NCBI RefSeq assembly: GCF_002968015.1
Contig: NZ_PUIP01000012.1
Span: 62,001 to 126,000 of the forward strand
DNA: 64,000 nt
Source: Massilia phosphatilytica
GTDB taxonomy: Bacteria; Pseudomonadota; Gammaproteobacteria; Burkholderiales; Burkholderiaceae_D
Direction of reading: 5' to 3'
Shown here one piece after another: positions 32,747 to 40,751 of this stretch. The translations under genes were made by a program, and so were the position numbers. Under the pieces are notes generated by a model. That model saw only the letters and a program-made list of their open reading frames with translations, had not been told where the DNA came from and made no database searches. Numbering within the stretch: position 1 is the stretch's first letter; the number at the start of each line of letters is the position of its first letter.

Positions 32747-34119
32747 TGGCCAAGCCGCGCATGACGTTCTGGCAGATCGTCAACATGAACATCGGATTCT
32801 TCGGGATCCAGTTCAGCTTCGGGCTGCAGCAGAGCAGCATGAGCCCCATCTACAAATACCTCGGCGCCGACGAGGCGAGCCTGCCCTACCTGTGGCTCGC
32901 CGGCCCCGTCACGGGCCTGCTCGTGCAGCCGCTGATCGGCGCGATGAGCGACCGCACCGTCAGCCGCTGGGGGCGCCGCACGCCTTATTTTCTCATCGGT
33001 GCGATCCTGTGCAGCCTCGGCCTCCTGGCGATGCCGTACAGCCCGACCTTGTGGATGGCCGCGAGCCTGCTGTGGATCCTCGACTCCGCGAACAACGTGA
33101 CGATGGAGCCGTACCGCGCATTCGTCAGCGACAAGCTGCCCGCGAGCCAGCACTCGCTCGGCTTCCTCACGCAGAGCGCGTTCACGGGCCTGGGCCAGAC
33201 CTTGGCCTACCTGACGCCGTCGCTGCTCGTGTGGATCGGGATGGACAAGGATGCCGTCAACGGCAGCCATATCCCGCAGGTCGTCGTCGCTGCATTCCTG
33301 ATCGGTGCCGTGTGCTCGCTCGTGTCCGTGCTGTGGTCCGTGAAGACGACGCCGGAAGACCCGCTGTCGCCGCAGGTACTGGCCGCGCTGCGCGCCACGC
33401 CGGGCGGCTGGCGCCATACGCTGGCGGAGATCGCCGCGGCCGTGCGCGACATGCCGCCGACGATGAAGCAGCTGGCGCTGGTGAAGCTGTTCCAGTGGTA
33501 TGCGATGTTCTGCTACTGGCAATTCATCACGCTGTCGCTGGCGCGCACCTTGTTTGGCACGAGCGACGCGGCATCCCCGGGCTTTCGCGACGCGGGCCTG
33601 CTGAATGGCCAGATCGGCGCGTTCTACAACTTCATCGCCTTCCTCGCCGCGTTCGCGCTGGTGCCGTTCGCACGGCGTCACGGACCGCATGTCGTGCACA
33701 GCGTATGTTTGCTGCTGGCCGGCGCCGGCATGCTCGCGATCCCGCACATCCACACGCCGGTGCTGCTGCTCGTGCCGATGGTCGGCATCGGCCTCGCGTG
33801 GGCCAGCATCATGGGCAATCCGTACGTGATCCTCGCGTCCAGCCTGCCGCCGGAACGCACGGGCGTGTACATGGGCATCTTCAACATGTTCATCGTGATC
33901 CCGATGATCATCCAGATCTTCACCTTGCCGCTGTATTACCACAGCTGGCTGAACGGGAATCCGGAAAACGTGATCCGCCTGGCCGGCGCACTGCTCGTCT
34001 GCGCCGCTTTCGCGATGCGGCTGGTGCGCTACAATGCTCCGGCTACGATCGAACGGACGGAGATGGCGTATGGTGAAGTGGAACGGGATGGCGGTGGTGT
34101 TCGGCGAGGTGCTCGTTGA
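32743..34119 (+). CDS. MFS sugar symporter, SUT/GPH-like
   Basis: The 458-residue protein has 12 predicted transmembrane helices. The loop 2-3 motif GAMSDRTVSRWGRRTPYFLIG is typical of sucrose/maltose proton symporters. FGLQQSSMSPIYKYLGAD at the N-terminus also fits bacterial SUT-like proteins of TonB sugar loci. It would carry sucrose across the inner membrane, after the TonB receptor has moved it across the outer membrane. It overlaps the upstream kinase by ATGA and the downstream kinase by 50 bp. SuxC of Xanthomonas occupies the same position in an analogous locus. Substrate assignment is by context. Confidence 0.87.
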   Translation: MMAKPRMTFWQIVNMNIGFFGIQFSFGLQQSSMSPIYKYLGADEASLPYLWLAGPVTGLLVQPLIGAMSDRTVSRWGRRTPYFLIGAILCSLGLLAMPYSPTLWMAASLLWILDSANNVTMEPYRAFVSDKLPASQHSLGFLTQSAFTGLGQTLAYLTPSLLVWIGMDKDAVNGSHIPQVVVAAFLIGAVCSLVSVLWSVKTTPEDPLSPQVLAALRATPGGWRHTLAEIAAAVRDMPPTMKQLALVKLFQWYAMFCYWQFITLSLARTLFGTSDAASPGFRDAGLLNGQIGAFYNFIAFLAAFALVPFARRHGPHVVHSVCLLLAGAGMLAIPHIHTPVLLLVPMVGIGLAWASIMGNPYVILASSLPPERTGVYMGIFNMFIVIPMIIQIFTLPLYYHSWLNGNPENVIRLAGALLVCAAFAMRLVRYNAPATIERTEMAYGEVERDGGGVRRGAR

Positions 34120-35014
34120 GGAAGGCACGGGCGCCCCGGTCGTGGGCGGCGCCCCGTTCAACGTGGCGCGCCACCTGGCCGCCTTCATGGCGCCACCTCT
34201 CCTGATCACCCGCATCGGCGATGACCGCAACGGCGCCGCCGTGCGCGCCGAGTTCGAGCGTTTCGTGATCCCGGAAACGGGCTTGCAGATCGACACGATG
34301 GAAGAAACAGGCCGCGCCGTCGCCGAGCGCCACGGCGCGGCCCAGCGCCTCACGCTGGTGCCGCGCCAGGCCTACGATTTCATCGACCCCGACTCCGCCG
34401 TGGCGAGTGCTTCCGGCGGCGCGTACGACACCGTGTATTTCGGCACGCTGGCCCAGCGCGAAGAACGCTCGCGCCTCGCGCTGGCGGCCGTGCTGGACGC
34501 GACGCCGGCGGCTAAGCGCTTCCTCGACCTGAACCTGCGCGCGGGCCACGCGAACGAGCCCATCGTCACGAAGGCGCTGACGGCGGCCGACATCGTCAAG
34601 GTCAACGAAGAGGAATTGCAGGCGCTGTTCCAGTGGTATTTCCAGATCGGCCCGGACGATGCGGCGCTGTCGACGGAAGAAGTGCACGCGGCCTGCCGCG
34701 CGCTGATGGACCGGTTTGCGCTGGAAGCGCTGATCGTGACACTGGGCCACCGCGGTTCCGTGTACTTCGGCGCGGACGGCAGCTATATCGCCACCCGCGA
34801 CAACCCGGTGCCGCCGTTCGTGATCGACACGGCGGGCGCGGGCGACGCCTTCGCCGCCATCTTCATGCTGGGCCGCGCGCGCGGCTGGCCGCTGGAAGTG
34901 GTGCTGGCACGCGCCAACGAGTTCGCGGGCGCGATCTGTGCCGTCAGCGGCGCGGTGCCCGGAGACATCGGCTTCTATGACAAGTGGGTCGCGCGCTGGC
35001 GCGACCCGGCGTGA
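34070..35014 (+). CDS. PfkB-family fructokinase, copy 2
   Basis: The 314-residue kinase repeats the signatures of copy 1: VGGAPFNVARHLAAF, YFGTLAQREE, ADIVKVNEEELQALF and DTAGAGDAFAAIFMLGRARG. It is therefore a clear paralogue, yet well diverged. The ATG at 34070 has GGAG 7 nt upstream; MAVVFGEV at 34088 is an alternative. The gene overlaps the transporter by 50 bp in another frame. A second kinase could phosphorylate a different hexose or simply increase flux. Its TGA abuts the bacterioferritin stop with no spacer. Confidence 0.87.
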   Translation: MVKWNGMAVVFGEVLVEEGTGAPVVGGAPFNVARHLAAFMAPPLLITRIGDDRNGAAVRAEFERFVIPETGLQIDTMEETGRAVAERHGAAQRLTLVPRQAYDFIDPDSAVASASGGAYDTVYFGTLAQREERSRLALAAVLDATPAAKRFLDLNLRAGHANEPIVTKALTAADIVKVNEEELQALFQWYFQIGPDDAALSTEEVHAACRALMDRFALEALIVTLGHRGSVYFGADGSYIATRDNPVPPFVIDTAGAGDAFAAIFMLGRARGWPLEVVLARANEFAGAICAVSGAVPGDIGFYDKWVARWRDPA

Positions 35015-35485
35015 TCATTCGCCCATCTGCGACTGTAAATAATTCTGGATGCCGACCTTGACGATGAGGTCGAGCTGCGTCTCCAGCCACTCGATGTGCT
35101 CCTCAGTGTCTTCCAGGATCGCCAGCAGCAGGTCGCGCGACACGTAGTCGTGCGCGATCTCGGCGGCGGCGATGCCTTCCTTGACCGTGACCTGGGCCGC
35201 GCGCTCCAGCTTGAGGTCGCATTCCAGCATTTCCTGCGTCGATTCGCCGATCAGGAGCTTGTGCAGTGCCTGCAGGTTGGGCAGGCCGTCCAGCATCAGG
35301 ATGCGGTCGATCAGGCGGTCGGCGTGCTTCATCTCGCCGATCGATTCGTCGTATTCCTTCTTGCCCAGTTTGTCGAAGCCCCAGTGCTTGTACATGCGTG
35401 CATGCAGGAAGTACTGGTTGACTGCCGTCAGCTCGTTGGTCAGCTGTGCATTGAGCAGACGGATGATGTTGGGATCGCCCTTCAT
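35015..35485 (-). CDS. bfr: Bacterioferritin
   Basis: The 156-residue four-helix protein has the Bfr residues Glu18, Glu51, Met52 (heme ligand), His54, Glu94 and His130 at the numbering of E. coli. It stores iron as a 24-mer cage with heme between subunits. At the position of Glu127 the chain reads Thr (EDTEEH), so one ferroxidase ligand seems replaced, with Glu128 beside it. A divergent bfd gene lies two genes upstream on the same strand. Its partner Bfd and the feo genes make this an iron block. Ferroxidase activity may therefore differ from the E. coli type. Confidence 0.95.
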   Translation of the reverse strand: MKGDPNIIRLLNAQLTNELTAVNQYFLHARMYKHWGFDKLGKKEYDESIGEMKHADRLIDRILMLDGLPNLQALHKLLIGESTQEMLECDLKLERAAQVTVKEGIAAAEIAHDYVSRDLLLAILEDTEEHIEWLETQLDLIVKVGIQNYLQSQMGE

Positions 35486-35564
35486 GGATTACCTTTGCGT
35501 GCGGTTGTCGTCATAGCATCATAGCAAACCGCGGGGCAGGCGGGCAGGGGCATGCGGGGAAGGA

Positions 35565-36245
35565 TCATATCGCCGCCAGTGCCAGCCCGCCCGCCGCCAG
35601 CAGCGACACCGCCCCGATCACGATGCCGACCGTGTGGCGCCGGTTGGTGAGCGTCCACAGCATGACGCCGGACAGCGACAACAGGATGATGGAACCGGCC
35701 AGCGTGTCCACGAGCAGGATCCACGCGGCATTCATGCCCACGCCCTTGTGCAAGTTGACCAGGGTGCCGAAGACATTGTTTTCGGCGCGCTTGACGGTGA
35801 CATAGCTGTTGCCGACCCAATATTCGGCCTGGACGTTGCCTGACGGCGAAGTAAAGCTGGCGCTCCAGCGCGCCGGCTGGACCAGCGACTTGTCGCCCCA
35901 CGCGACGGGCCGGGCGGCCTCGGCCTTTACGCGCCCGGGTTCCGGCTCCAGCCGCAACGAGCGCTTGAGCCAGGTCGCGAGCGCCTGCGGACTGCCCGGT
36001 GCCGGACTCGGCAAGGGAACCTGGACCGTGGACTCCTGCGCCTGGACGGCGGGAATCTTCATCACGGCGCGGTGGTTGAGAAGGATGCCGGTGCTGCCGA
36101 ACAGCAGGCCGAGCACGGCGCCCCAGAGCCCGATCCAGCCGTGCGTCTTGCGCAGCCATTTGACGATGACGGCGCGGCGCGAAGGCTGCGGAGGCGGCTG
36201 GACCGTAAAAGGCGCTTTGGGTGGGCGGAACGGGATTACGGGCAT
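35565..36245 (-). CDS. PepSY-associated transmembrane protein
   Basis: The 226-residue protein has a Pro-rich cytoplasmic N-terminus, one helix at about residues 35-57 (HGWIGLWGAVLGLLFGSTGI, then LNHR), a periplasmic domain of about 110 residues and two C-terminal helices. The HGWIGLW and LVNLHKG histidines are typical of the PepSY-associated TM family, whose relatives include siderophore- and heme-linked ferric reductases. It lies between bfd and bfr, all on the minus strand, which supports an iron-related role. That role is inference. A second Shine-Dalgarno candidate is not needed; the ATG at 36245 aligns with the family start. Confidence 0.82.
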   Translation of the reverse strand: MPVIPFRPPKAPFTVQPPPQPSRRAVIVKWLRKTHGWIGLWGAVLGLLFGSTGILLNHRAVMKIPAVQAQESTVQVPLPSPAPGSPQALATWLKRSLRLEPEPGRVKAEAARPVAWGDKSLVQPARWSASFTSPSGNVQAEYWVGNSYVTVKRAENNVFGTLVNLHKGVGMNAAWILLVDTLAGSIILLSLSGVMLWTLTNRRHTVGIVIGAVSLLAAGGLALAAI

Positions 36246-36370
36246 GGGAGTGAAATCCGGATGCGTCGGAAGTCACATATTACCAAGACCGGGTCGCGCA
36301 TGGACGGGTGCACGTACCGATTGTGCATGGCATTCGTGCACCCGGCGTGGCGCGAGGAAAGGGGTGTGGA

Positions 36371-36589
36371 TCAGGCCGCGATGCCGTCGGCCGGCGCGCG
36401 GCGCAGCTCGGTGACGACGGTCTTGCTGTCCAGGTGTTCGTGCATTACTTCGCGCGCATAGCTGACGCATTTGCCGCAGCAGGTGCCGACGCCCAGTTCC
36501 TTGTACAGGTCGGCCATCGACGTGAGGCCGAGGTCGACCGCCTGGCGGATTTCGCGGTCGGAGATGTTATTGCAGACACAGACGATCAT
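36371..36589 (-). CDS. bfd: Bacterioferritin-associated ferredoxin
   Basis: The ATG at 36589 gives 72 residues with the four cysteine ligands of the Bfd [2Fe-2S] cluster: Cys4, Cys6, Cys38 and Cys41 (MIVCVCNNIS and GTCCGKC; an extra Cys37 is next to the third). Bfd reduces the heme of bacterioferritin to release stored iron. An upstream ATG at 36616 would add nine residues that do not fit the family. A Fur-like box is centred 56 bp upstream, so synthesis under iron limitation is expected. Confidence 0.95.
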   Translation of the reverse strand: MIVCVCNNISDREIRQAVDLGLTSMADLYKELGVGTCCGKCVSYAREVMHEHLDSKTVVTELRRAPADGIAA

Positions 36590-36832
36590 GGACGGTTCCG
36601 TTGGTGGATGCATCACAGGCCGTTGCTACTTGGTCTATAATGCGAATCATTCTCATTACCCTTCGTATTCTGCTGAAGTTGGATCGCGAATGCAAGCGTT
36701 TTTGTTGCGTTGTTGCGTTAAATGAAGGTTGAGAGAGCGAAAGTAGACAAACCGCAAATAGAAATAATTCGCATTTAGGTTTATGATGTACCCAACCGTA
36801 AAAGCATCGCCCCTTACTCTGGAAGCGACACC
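36590..36832. promoter_or_regulatory. Divergent bfd-feoA control region with two Fur-like boxes
   Basis: Box 1 at 36636-36654 (TATAATGCGAATCATTCTC) matches 15 of 19 positions of the GATAATGATAATCATTATC consensus. Box 2 at 36757-36775 is on the opposite strand and shares AATGCGAAT-ATT-TC with box 1. Box 1 is nearest bfd; box 2 lies 57 bp before feoA. Both genes are probably repressed by Fur with iron. No clear FNR site is seen. Confidence 0.72.
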
Positions 36833-37102
36833 ATGACTCTTGCTCCTACCCTGACCACGCTCGACAGCCTCAAGGCCGGCCAGAGCGCCACCGTGATCCA
36901 CCTCGCGCCGAACGCGGTCGGCGGCCGCGATGGCGGCATCGACGTGTCGCGCCGCCTGATGGAACTGGGTTTCGTGCCGGGCGAGCGCATCCGCATGCTC
37001 AAGCGCGGCCTGCCCGGCGGTCCGCTGGCGGTCAAGGTCGGCCAGTCGACGTTCGCCCTGCGCCGCTTCGAGGCGGCGCTGGTCTCGATCCAGCCGGAGT
37101 AA
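36833..37102 (+). CDS. feoA: Ferrous iron transport protein A
   Basis: The 89-residue protein has the SH3-like FeoA fold pattern: LKAGQSATVIHL, then RRLMELGFVPGERIRML and a terminal VSIQPE. FeoA is a small cytoplasmic partner needed for FeoB activity in Fe(II) uptake. feoB follows 10 nt downstream. Upstream lies a Fur-like box, so the operon is expected to be repressed by iron. Confidence 0.94.
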   Translation: MTLAPTLTTLDSLKAGQSATVIHLAPNAVGGRDGGIDVSRRLMELGFVPGERIRMLKRGLPGGPLAVKVGQSTFALRRFEAALVSIQPE

Positions 37103-37112
37103 TGGAACTGAC

Positions 37113-39005
37113 ATGGGAGCAGTAGAACAGCAGGTCCAGGCGGCCGCAAAAACGCCGCTCATCGCCCTGCTGGGTAATCCGAACTGTGGCAAGACCGCCC
37201 TGTTCAACCGCCTGACCGGCGCGCGCCAGAAGGTCGCGAACTACGCCGGCGTCACCATCGAACGCAAGGAAGGCAGCTTCACGCTGCCGGGCGGCCGTGC
37301 GTTGCGCGTGCTCGACCTGCCGGGCGCGTACAGCCTGAACGCCCACACGCCTGATGAAGCGATCACGCGCGATGTCGTCGCCGGCCTGCGCGCCGGCGAG
37401 CAGACGCCGGACGCCGTCGTCTGCGTCGTCAATGCGACGAACCTGCGCCTGAACCTGCGCCTTGTGCTGGAGATCAAGCGCCTCGGCCTGCCGATGGTGC
37501 TGGCGCTGAACATGGTCGACGTGGCGAAAAAGCGCGGCATCGAGATCGACACGGCGCGCCTTTCGAAAGAGCTCGGCATGCCCGTCATCGAGACCGTGGC
37601 CGTGCAGGCCGGCGGCGAGAAGGGCCTGCTGGCGGCGCTGGAAGCCATGCCGTTCGAGTTGCGCGTGAAACCGAATCCGCTGTCCGCCATCGATGCCGTC
37701 CCGGTCGAGGAAACGCAGCGCGAAGTGCGCCGCATCATCGACGCGACAGTCAGCTTCGACAACGACAAGGGCAACCTGAGCGAGCAGATCGACCACGTCG
37801 TGCTGCACCCGGTGATCGGCCCGGTCATCCTGGCGGCCACGATGTTCCTGATTTTCCAGGCCGTGTTCAGCTGGGCCGCCGTGCCGATGGATCTCATCAA
37901 GAACGGCGTCGACGGCATCGGCCAGTGGGTCGGCGGCGCCATGGCCGAGGGCCCGCTGCGCAGCCTGCTCGTCGAGGGTATCCTGGGCGGCGTCGGCAGC
38001 GTGCTCGTGTTCCTGCCGCAGATCCTGATCCTGTTCTTGTTCATCCTCGTGCTGGAGGATTGCGGTTACCTGCCGCGCGCCGCATTCCTGCTCGACCGCA
38101 TGATGGGCGGCGTGGGCCTGTCCGGCCGCGCGTTCATTCCGCTGCTGTCGTCGTTCGCCTGTGCGATCCCGGGCGTGATGGCCGCGCGCACGATCCAGAA
38201 TCCGCGCGACCGCCTCGTCACAATCATGATCGCGCCGTTGATGACGTGTTCCGCGCGCCTGCCCGTGTACGCGCTCGTGATCGCCGCGTTCATCCCGAAC
38301 CGCGAACTGGCCGGCGGCGTCAACCTGCAGGGCATCGTGCTGTTCCTGCTGTACGCGGCCGGCATCGTCAGCGCGATGGCCGTCGCTTATGTGTTCAAGC
38401 GCACGATGGGTGCCAAGGGCCACCAGCCGCTGATGCTGGAGCTGCCTGCTTACCACTGGCCGCACATGCACAACCTGGCCCTGGGCCTGTGGGAACGCGC
38501 ACGCATCTTCCTGACCCGCGTGGGCACCGTGATCCTGACCTTGATGGTGCTTGTCTGGTTCCTGTCCAGTTTCCCGGGCGCACCGGAAGGCGCGACGCAT
38601 CCGCCGATCTATTACAGCATCGCGGGCATGCTGGGCCGCGCGCTCGCCGTCGTGTTCGAGCCGATCGGCTTCGGCTGGCAGATCTGCATCGCGCTCGTGC
38701 CGGGCATGGCCGCGCGTGAAGTCGCGGTCGGCGCGCTGGGTACGGTGTACGCGCTGTCGGGCGCCGGCGAGGACGTCGCCAGTTCGCTGACGCCGATCAT
38801 CGCCGCATCGTGGGGCCTGCCGACGGCGTTGTCGCTGCTCGCGTGGTACGTGTTCGCGCCGCAGTGCCTGTCGACCTTGTCCGTCGTGCGCCGCGAAACG
38901 GGCAGCGTGCGTTACGCATTCCTGATGGCCGGCTACATGTTCGCGCTCGCGTACACGGCCTCGTTCCTGACCTTCCACATCGCACGCGCCGTGCTGGGGA
39001 GCTGA
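37113..39005 (+). CDS. feoB: Ferrous iron transporter B
   Basis: The 630-residue protein has an N-terminal G domain: G1 GNPNCGKT at about residues 21-28, G2 region YAGVTIERKEG, and G3 DLPGAYSL. A guanine dissociation inhibitor-like segment and a membrane domain of about 8-10 helices follow, with the repeated gate motifs. It imports Fe(II) across the inner membrane. It is shorter than E. coli FeoB (773 residues) but in the range of other proteobacterial forms. The stop is followed after 2 nt by a GTG opening the small Cys-rich partner gene. Confidence 0.96.
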   Translation: MGAVEQQVQAAAKTPLIALLGNPNCGKTALFNRLTGARQKVANYAGVTIERKEGSFTLPGGRALRVLDLPGAYSLNAHTPDEAITRDVVAGLRAGEQTPDAVVCVVNATNLRLNLRLVLEIKRLGLPMVLALNMVDVAKKRGIEIDTARLSKELGMPVIETVAVQAGGEKGLLAALEAMPFELRVKPNPLSAIDAVPVEETQREVRRIIDATVSFDNDKGNLSEQIDHVVLHPVIGPVILAATMFLIFQAVFSWAAVPMDLIKNGVDGIGQWVGGAMAEGPLRSLLVEGILGGVGSVLVFLPQILILFLFILVLEDCGYLPRAAFLLDRMMGGVGLSGRAFIPLLSSFACAIPGVMAARTIQNPRDRLVTIMIAPLMTCSARLPVYALVIAAFIPNRELAGGVNLQGIVLFLLYAAGIVSAMAVAYVFKRTMGAKGHQPLMLELPAYHWPHMHNLALGLWERARIFLTRVGTVILTLMVLVWFLSSFPGAPEGATHPPIYYSIAGMLGRALAVVFEPIGFGWQICIALVPGMAAREVAVGALGTVYALSGAGEDVASSLTPIIAASWGLPTALSLLAWYVFAPQCLSTLSVVRRETGSVRYAFLMAGYMFALAYTASFLTFHIARAVLGS

Positions 39006-39007
39006 TC

Positions 39008-39268
39008 GTGATCCAGTACCTGATCGTCGCAGTCATCGTCGCCTTCGCCGCGCTGTATGCAGCGGTCAAGTACCTGCCCAAGGCGTGGCGCGAAAAGCTC
39101 GTCTACAAGCTGTCGGGCGGCACCGGCCGCGGCCGCATCGTGAAGTGGCTCGGCACGGATTCCAGCTGCGGCAGCGGATGCGATACGTGCGGCACGTGCG
39201 AGACCGAACCTCTTCCCGAGAAGGATGCGAAGGGCCGCAAGATCATCCGGGTGCACGTCCAGCGTTGA
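39008..39268 (+). CDS. FeoB-associated Cys-rich membrane protein
   Basis: GTG at 39008, two bases after the feoB stop, opens an 86-residue protein. It has one N-terminal helix (IQYLIVAVIVAFAALYAAV), a basic stretch and the cysteine cluster Cys54-x3-Cys58-x2-Cys61-x2-Cys64 (CGSGCDTCGTC). Small one-helix Cys-rich proteins next to feoB are a known family. They may bind iron or an iron-sulfur cluster at the membrane. It is not a winged-helix FeoC. The 3' end overlaps the convergent DUF72 gene by 26 bp. Confidence 0.8.
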   Translation: MIQYLIVAVIVAFAALYAAVKYLPKAWREKLVYKLSGGTGRGRIVKWLGTDSSCGSGCDTCGTCETEPLPEKDAKGRKIIRVHVQR

Positions 39269-40070
39269 CCATTTCGATCAGGCGCTTCGCATCGAACGGC
39301 GCCCTGACCTTGATGTCGTTGTCGAAGTAGCAGTACACGTCTCCATCTTCCGCCCACGCGCGGATCCGCGCGGCCCAGCGCACCAGCGATTCATCTTCGT
39401 ACCCGCTCGCATACAGCTCGTGCTCCCCGTGCAGGCGGATGTAGACGAAGTCCGCCGTCACGTCATCGACCTCCAGCCACTTGCCGGCCGTATCGGCGAC
39501 GACGAGCGCCACGTTGTACTTGCGCAGCAGCGCGAGGAAGGCTGGATCGCGGAAGCTCTCGTGGCGCACTTCGACGGCGTGGCGCAACGGGCGCACGGCG
39601 TCGATCTCCAGCAGGGCGCGGCCCGCGAGCTTGTCGTCATGGCCGCGCGCGATGGCGAGCGCCTGGCCGGTGTCGTGCGGCAGCAGGGACAGGAAGTGCT
39701 CGACCTTGTCGGCATCGAAGCGCAGCTGCGGCGGGAACTGCCACAGGAAGGGACCGAGCTTCTCGCGCAGCGCGAACACGCCGGAGGCGAACACGTTGGC
39801 GAGGGGCGTCTCGATGCCGCGCAGCTTGAGCATATGGGTGAGGAAGCGGTTGCCCTTCACGGCGAACACGAAGCCAGGCGGCGTCGCGTCGTGCCACGCC
39901 GCGTAGCTGGACGGGCGCTGCAGCGAATAAAAGGAACCGTTGATCTCGATGGTGGGCAGGAAGCGCGACGCGTAATCGAGTTCGCGCGCCTGCGCGAGGC
40001 CGGGCGGATAAAACACCCCGCGCCATGGTTCGTAACGCCAGCCCGAGATGCCGATATAGATTGCGCCCAT
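39243..40070 (-). CDS. DUF72 (YecE-like) protein
   Basis: The 275-residue protein fits DUF72: IGISGWRYEPWRGVFYP near the start, EINGSFYSLQRPSSYAAW, FLWQFPPQLRFD, VEVRHESFRD and the C-terminal YCYFDNDIKVRAP. The fold is a TIM barrel; the biochemical role is unknown. The ATG at 40070 overlaps the TGA of the upstream gene by one base (TGATG), so translation of the two is coupled. It overlaps the feoB-associated gene at its 3' end. A longer in-frame start at 40130 lies inside the upstream gene and is rejected. Confidence 0.87.
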   Translation of the reverse strand: MGAIYIGISGWRYEPWRGVFYPPGLAQARELDYASRFLPTIEINGSFYSLQRPSSYAAWHDATPPGFVFAVKGNRFLTHMLKLRGIETPLANVFASGVFALREKLGPFLWQFPPQLRFDADKVEHFLSLLPHDTGQALAIARGHDDKLAGRALLEIDAVRPLRHAVEVRHESFRDPAFLALLRKYNVALVVADTAGKWLEVDDVTADFVYIRLHGEHELYASGYEDESLVRWAARIRAWAEDGDVYCYFDNDIKVRAPFDAKRLIEMVNAGRAPG

Positions 40071-40642
40071 CAGGCGCGCCGGCGCCGCCACAGCCCGATG
40101 CCGCCCACGCCCGCCAGCAGCATCGCCCACGTGGGCGCTTCCGGCACGGCCGGCACCGATTCCATGCCGGGGAGGGCCGCCGACATGGAGAGCGTCGTGC
40201 CGTCCGTCCAGAGCAGGTGATGTTCCGAACCGCCGTACGGGTTGAACTGGTAGTCGTAGATCATCTGGCCCGTCGTGACGAAGTGGCCGCCGCCGTAGAG
40301 ACCTTCCGGATCGCTGGAATACTCGCTGACGCTGAACGCCAGGCCGCTCCCGGCGGAAAAGCGGAAGCTGTCGGCATCGCAGTGGTAGTACGCATTGCTG
40401 CCCGCGGCGCAGGCCACGTAGTCCTTCGCATCGACGAGCAGGGACGTCAGCTCGCCCCGTTCGAGGACGCCGTCGCCGTTGGCATCGATGCCGGTGAACG
40501 AACCGTCGATGTGCAGGTCGGGCAGGAAGACGGCGGCTTCCTGGTCGTAGAAACCGGTGTAGCTGAAGGCCCAGTGGGATGTCTGGGCATGGGCGAGCGT
40601 ACTGGCCAGCAGCAGGGCGCCGGCGGTGACGATGAACTTCAT
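40070..40642 (-). CDS. Exported protein with EF-hand loop and PEP-CTERM-like tail
   Basis: The 190-residue product has a signal peptide (MKFIVTAGALLLASTLAHA). It also has an EF-hand-like loop DANGDGVLERGE with Asp1, Asn3, Asp5, Gly6 and Glu12. The C-terminal tail VPEAPTWAMLLAGVGGIGLW is followed by RRRRA. This tail is a PEP-CTERM sorting signal with PEA in place of PEP, so exosortase processing and surface display are likely. No exosortase gene is in the window. The function of the central domain is not recognised. Its stop overlaps the DUF72 start. An in-frame ATG at 40678 is less suited to a signal peptide. Confidence 0.75.
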   Translation of the reverse strand: MKFIVTAGALLLASTLAHAQTSHWAFSYTGFYDQEAAVFLPDLHIDGSFTGIDANGDGVLERGELTSLLVDAKDYVACAAGSNAYYHCDADSFRFSAGSGLAFSVSEYSSDPEGLYGGGHFVTTGQMIYDYQFNPYGGSEHHLLWTDGTTLSMSAALPGMESVPAVPEAPTWAMLLAGVGGIGLWRRRRA

Positions 40643-40751
40643 GGGCAGGACCTCGTGGATCGACGTGTAAGCGTCCATAGAGCCTACCTTGCCGTCCGCG
40701 AAAGTCCTACGGATTTAACATATGTGTCGCCGCTCAGCCACAGTGCATGGA

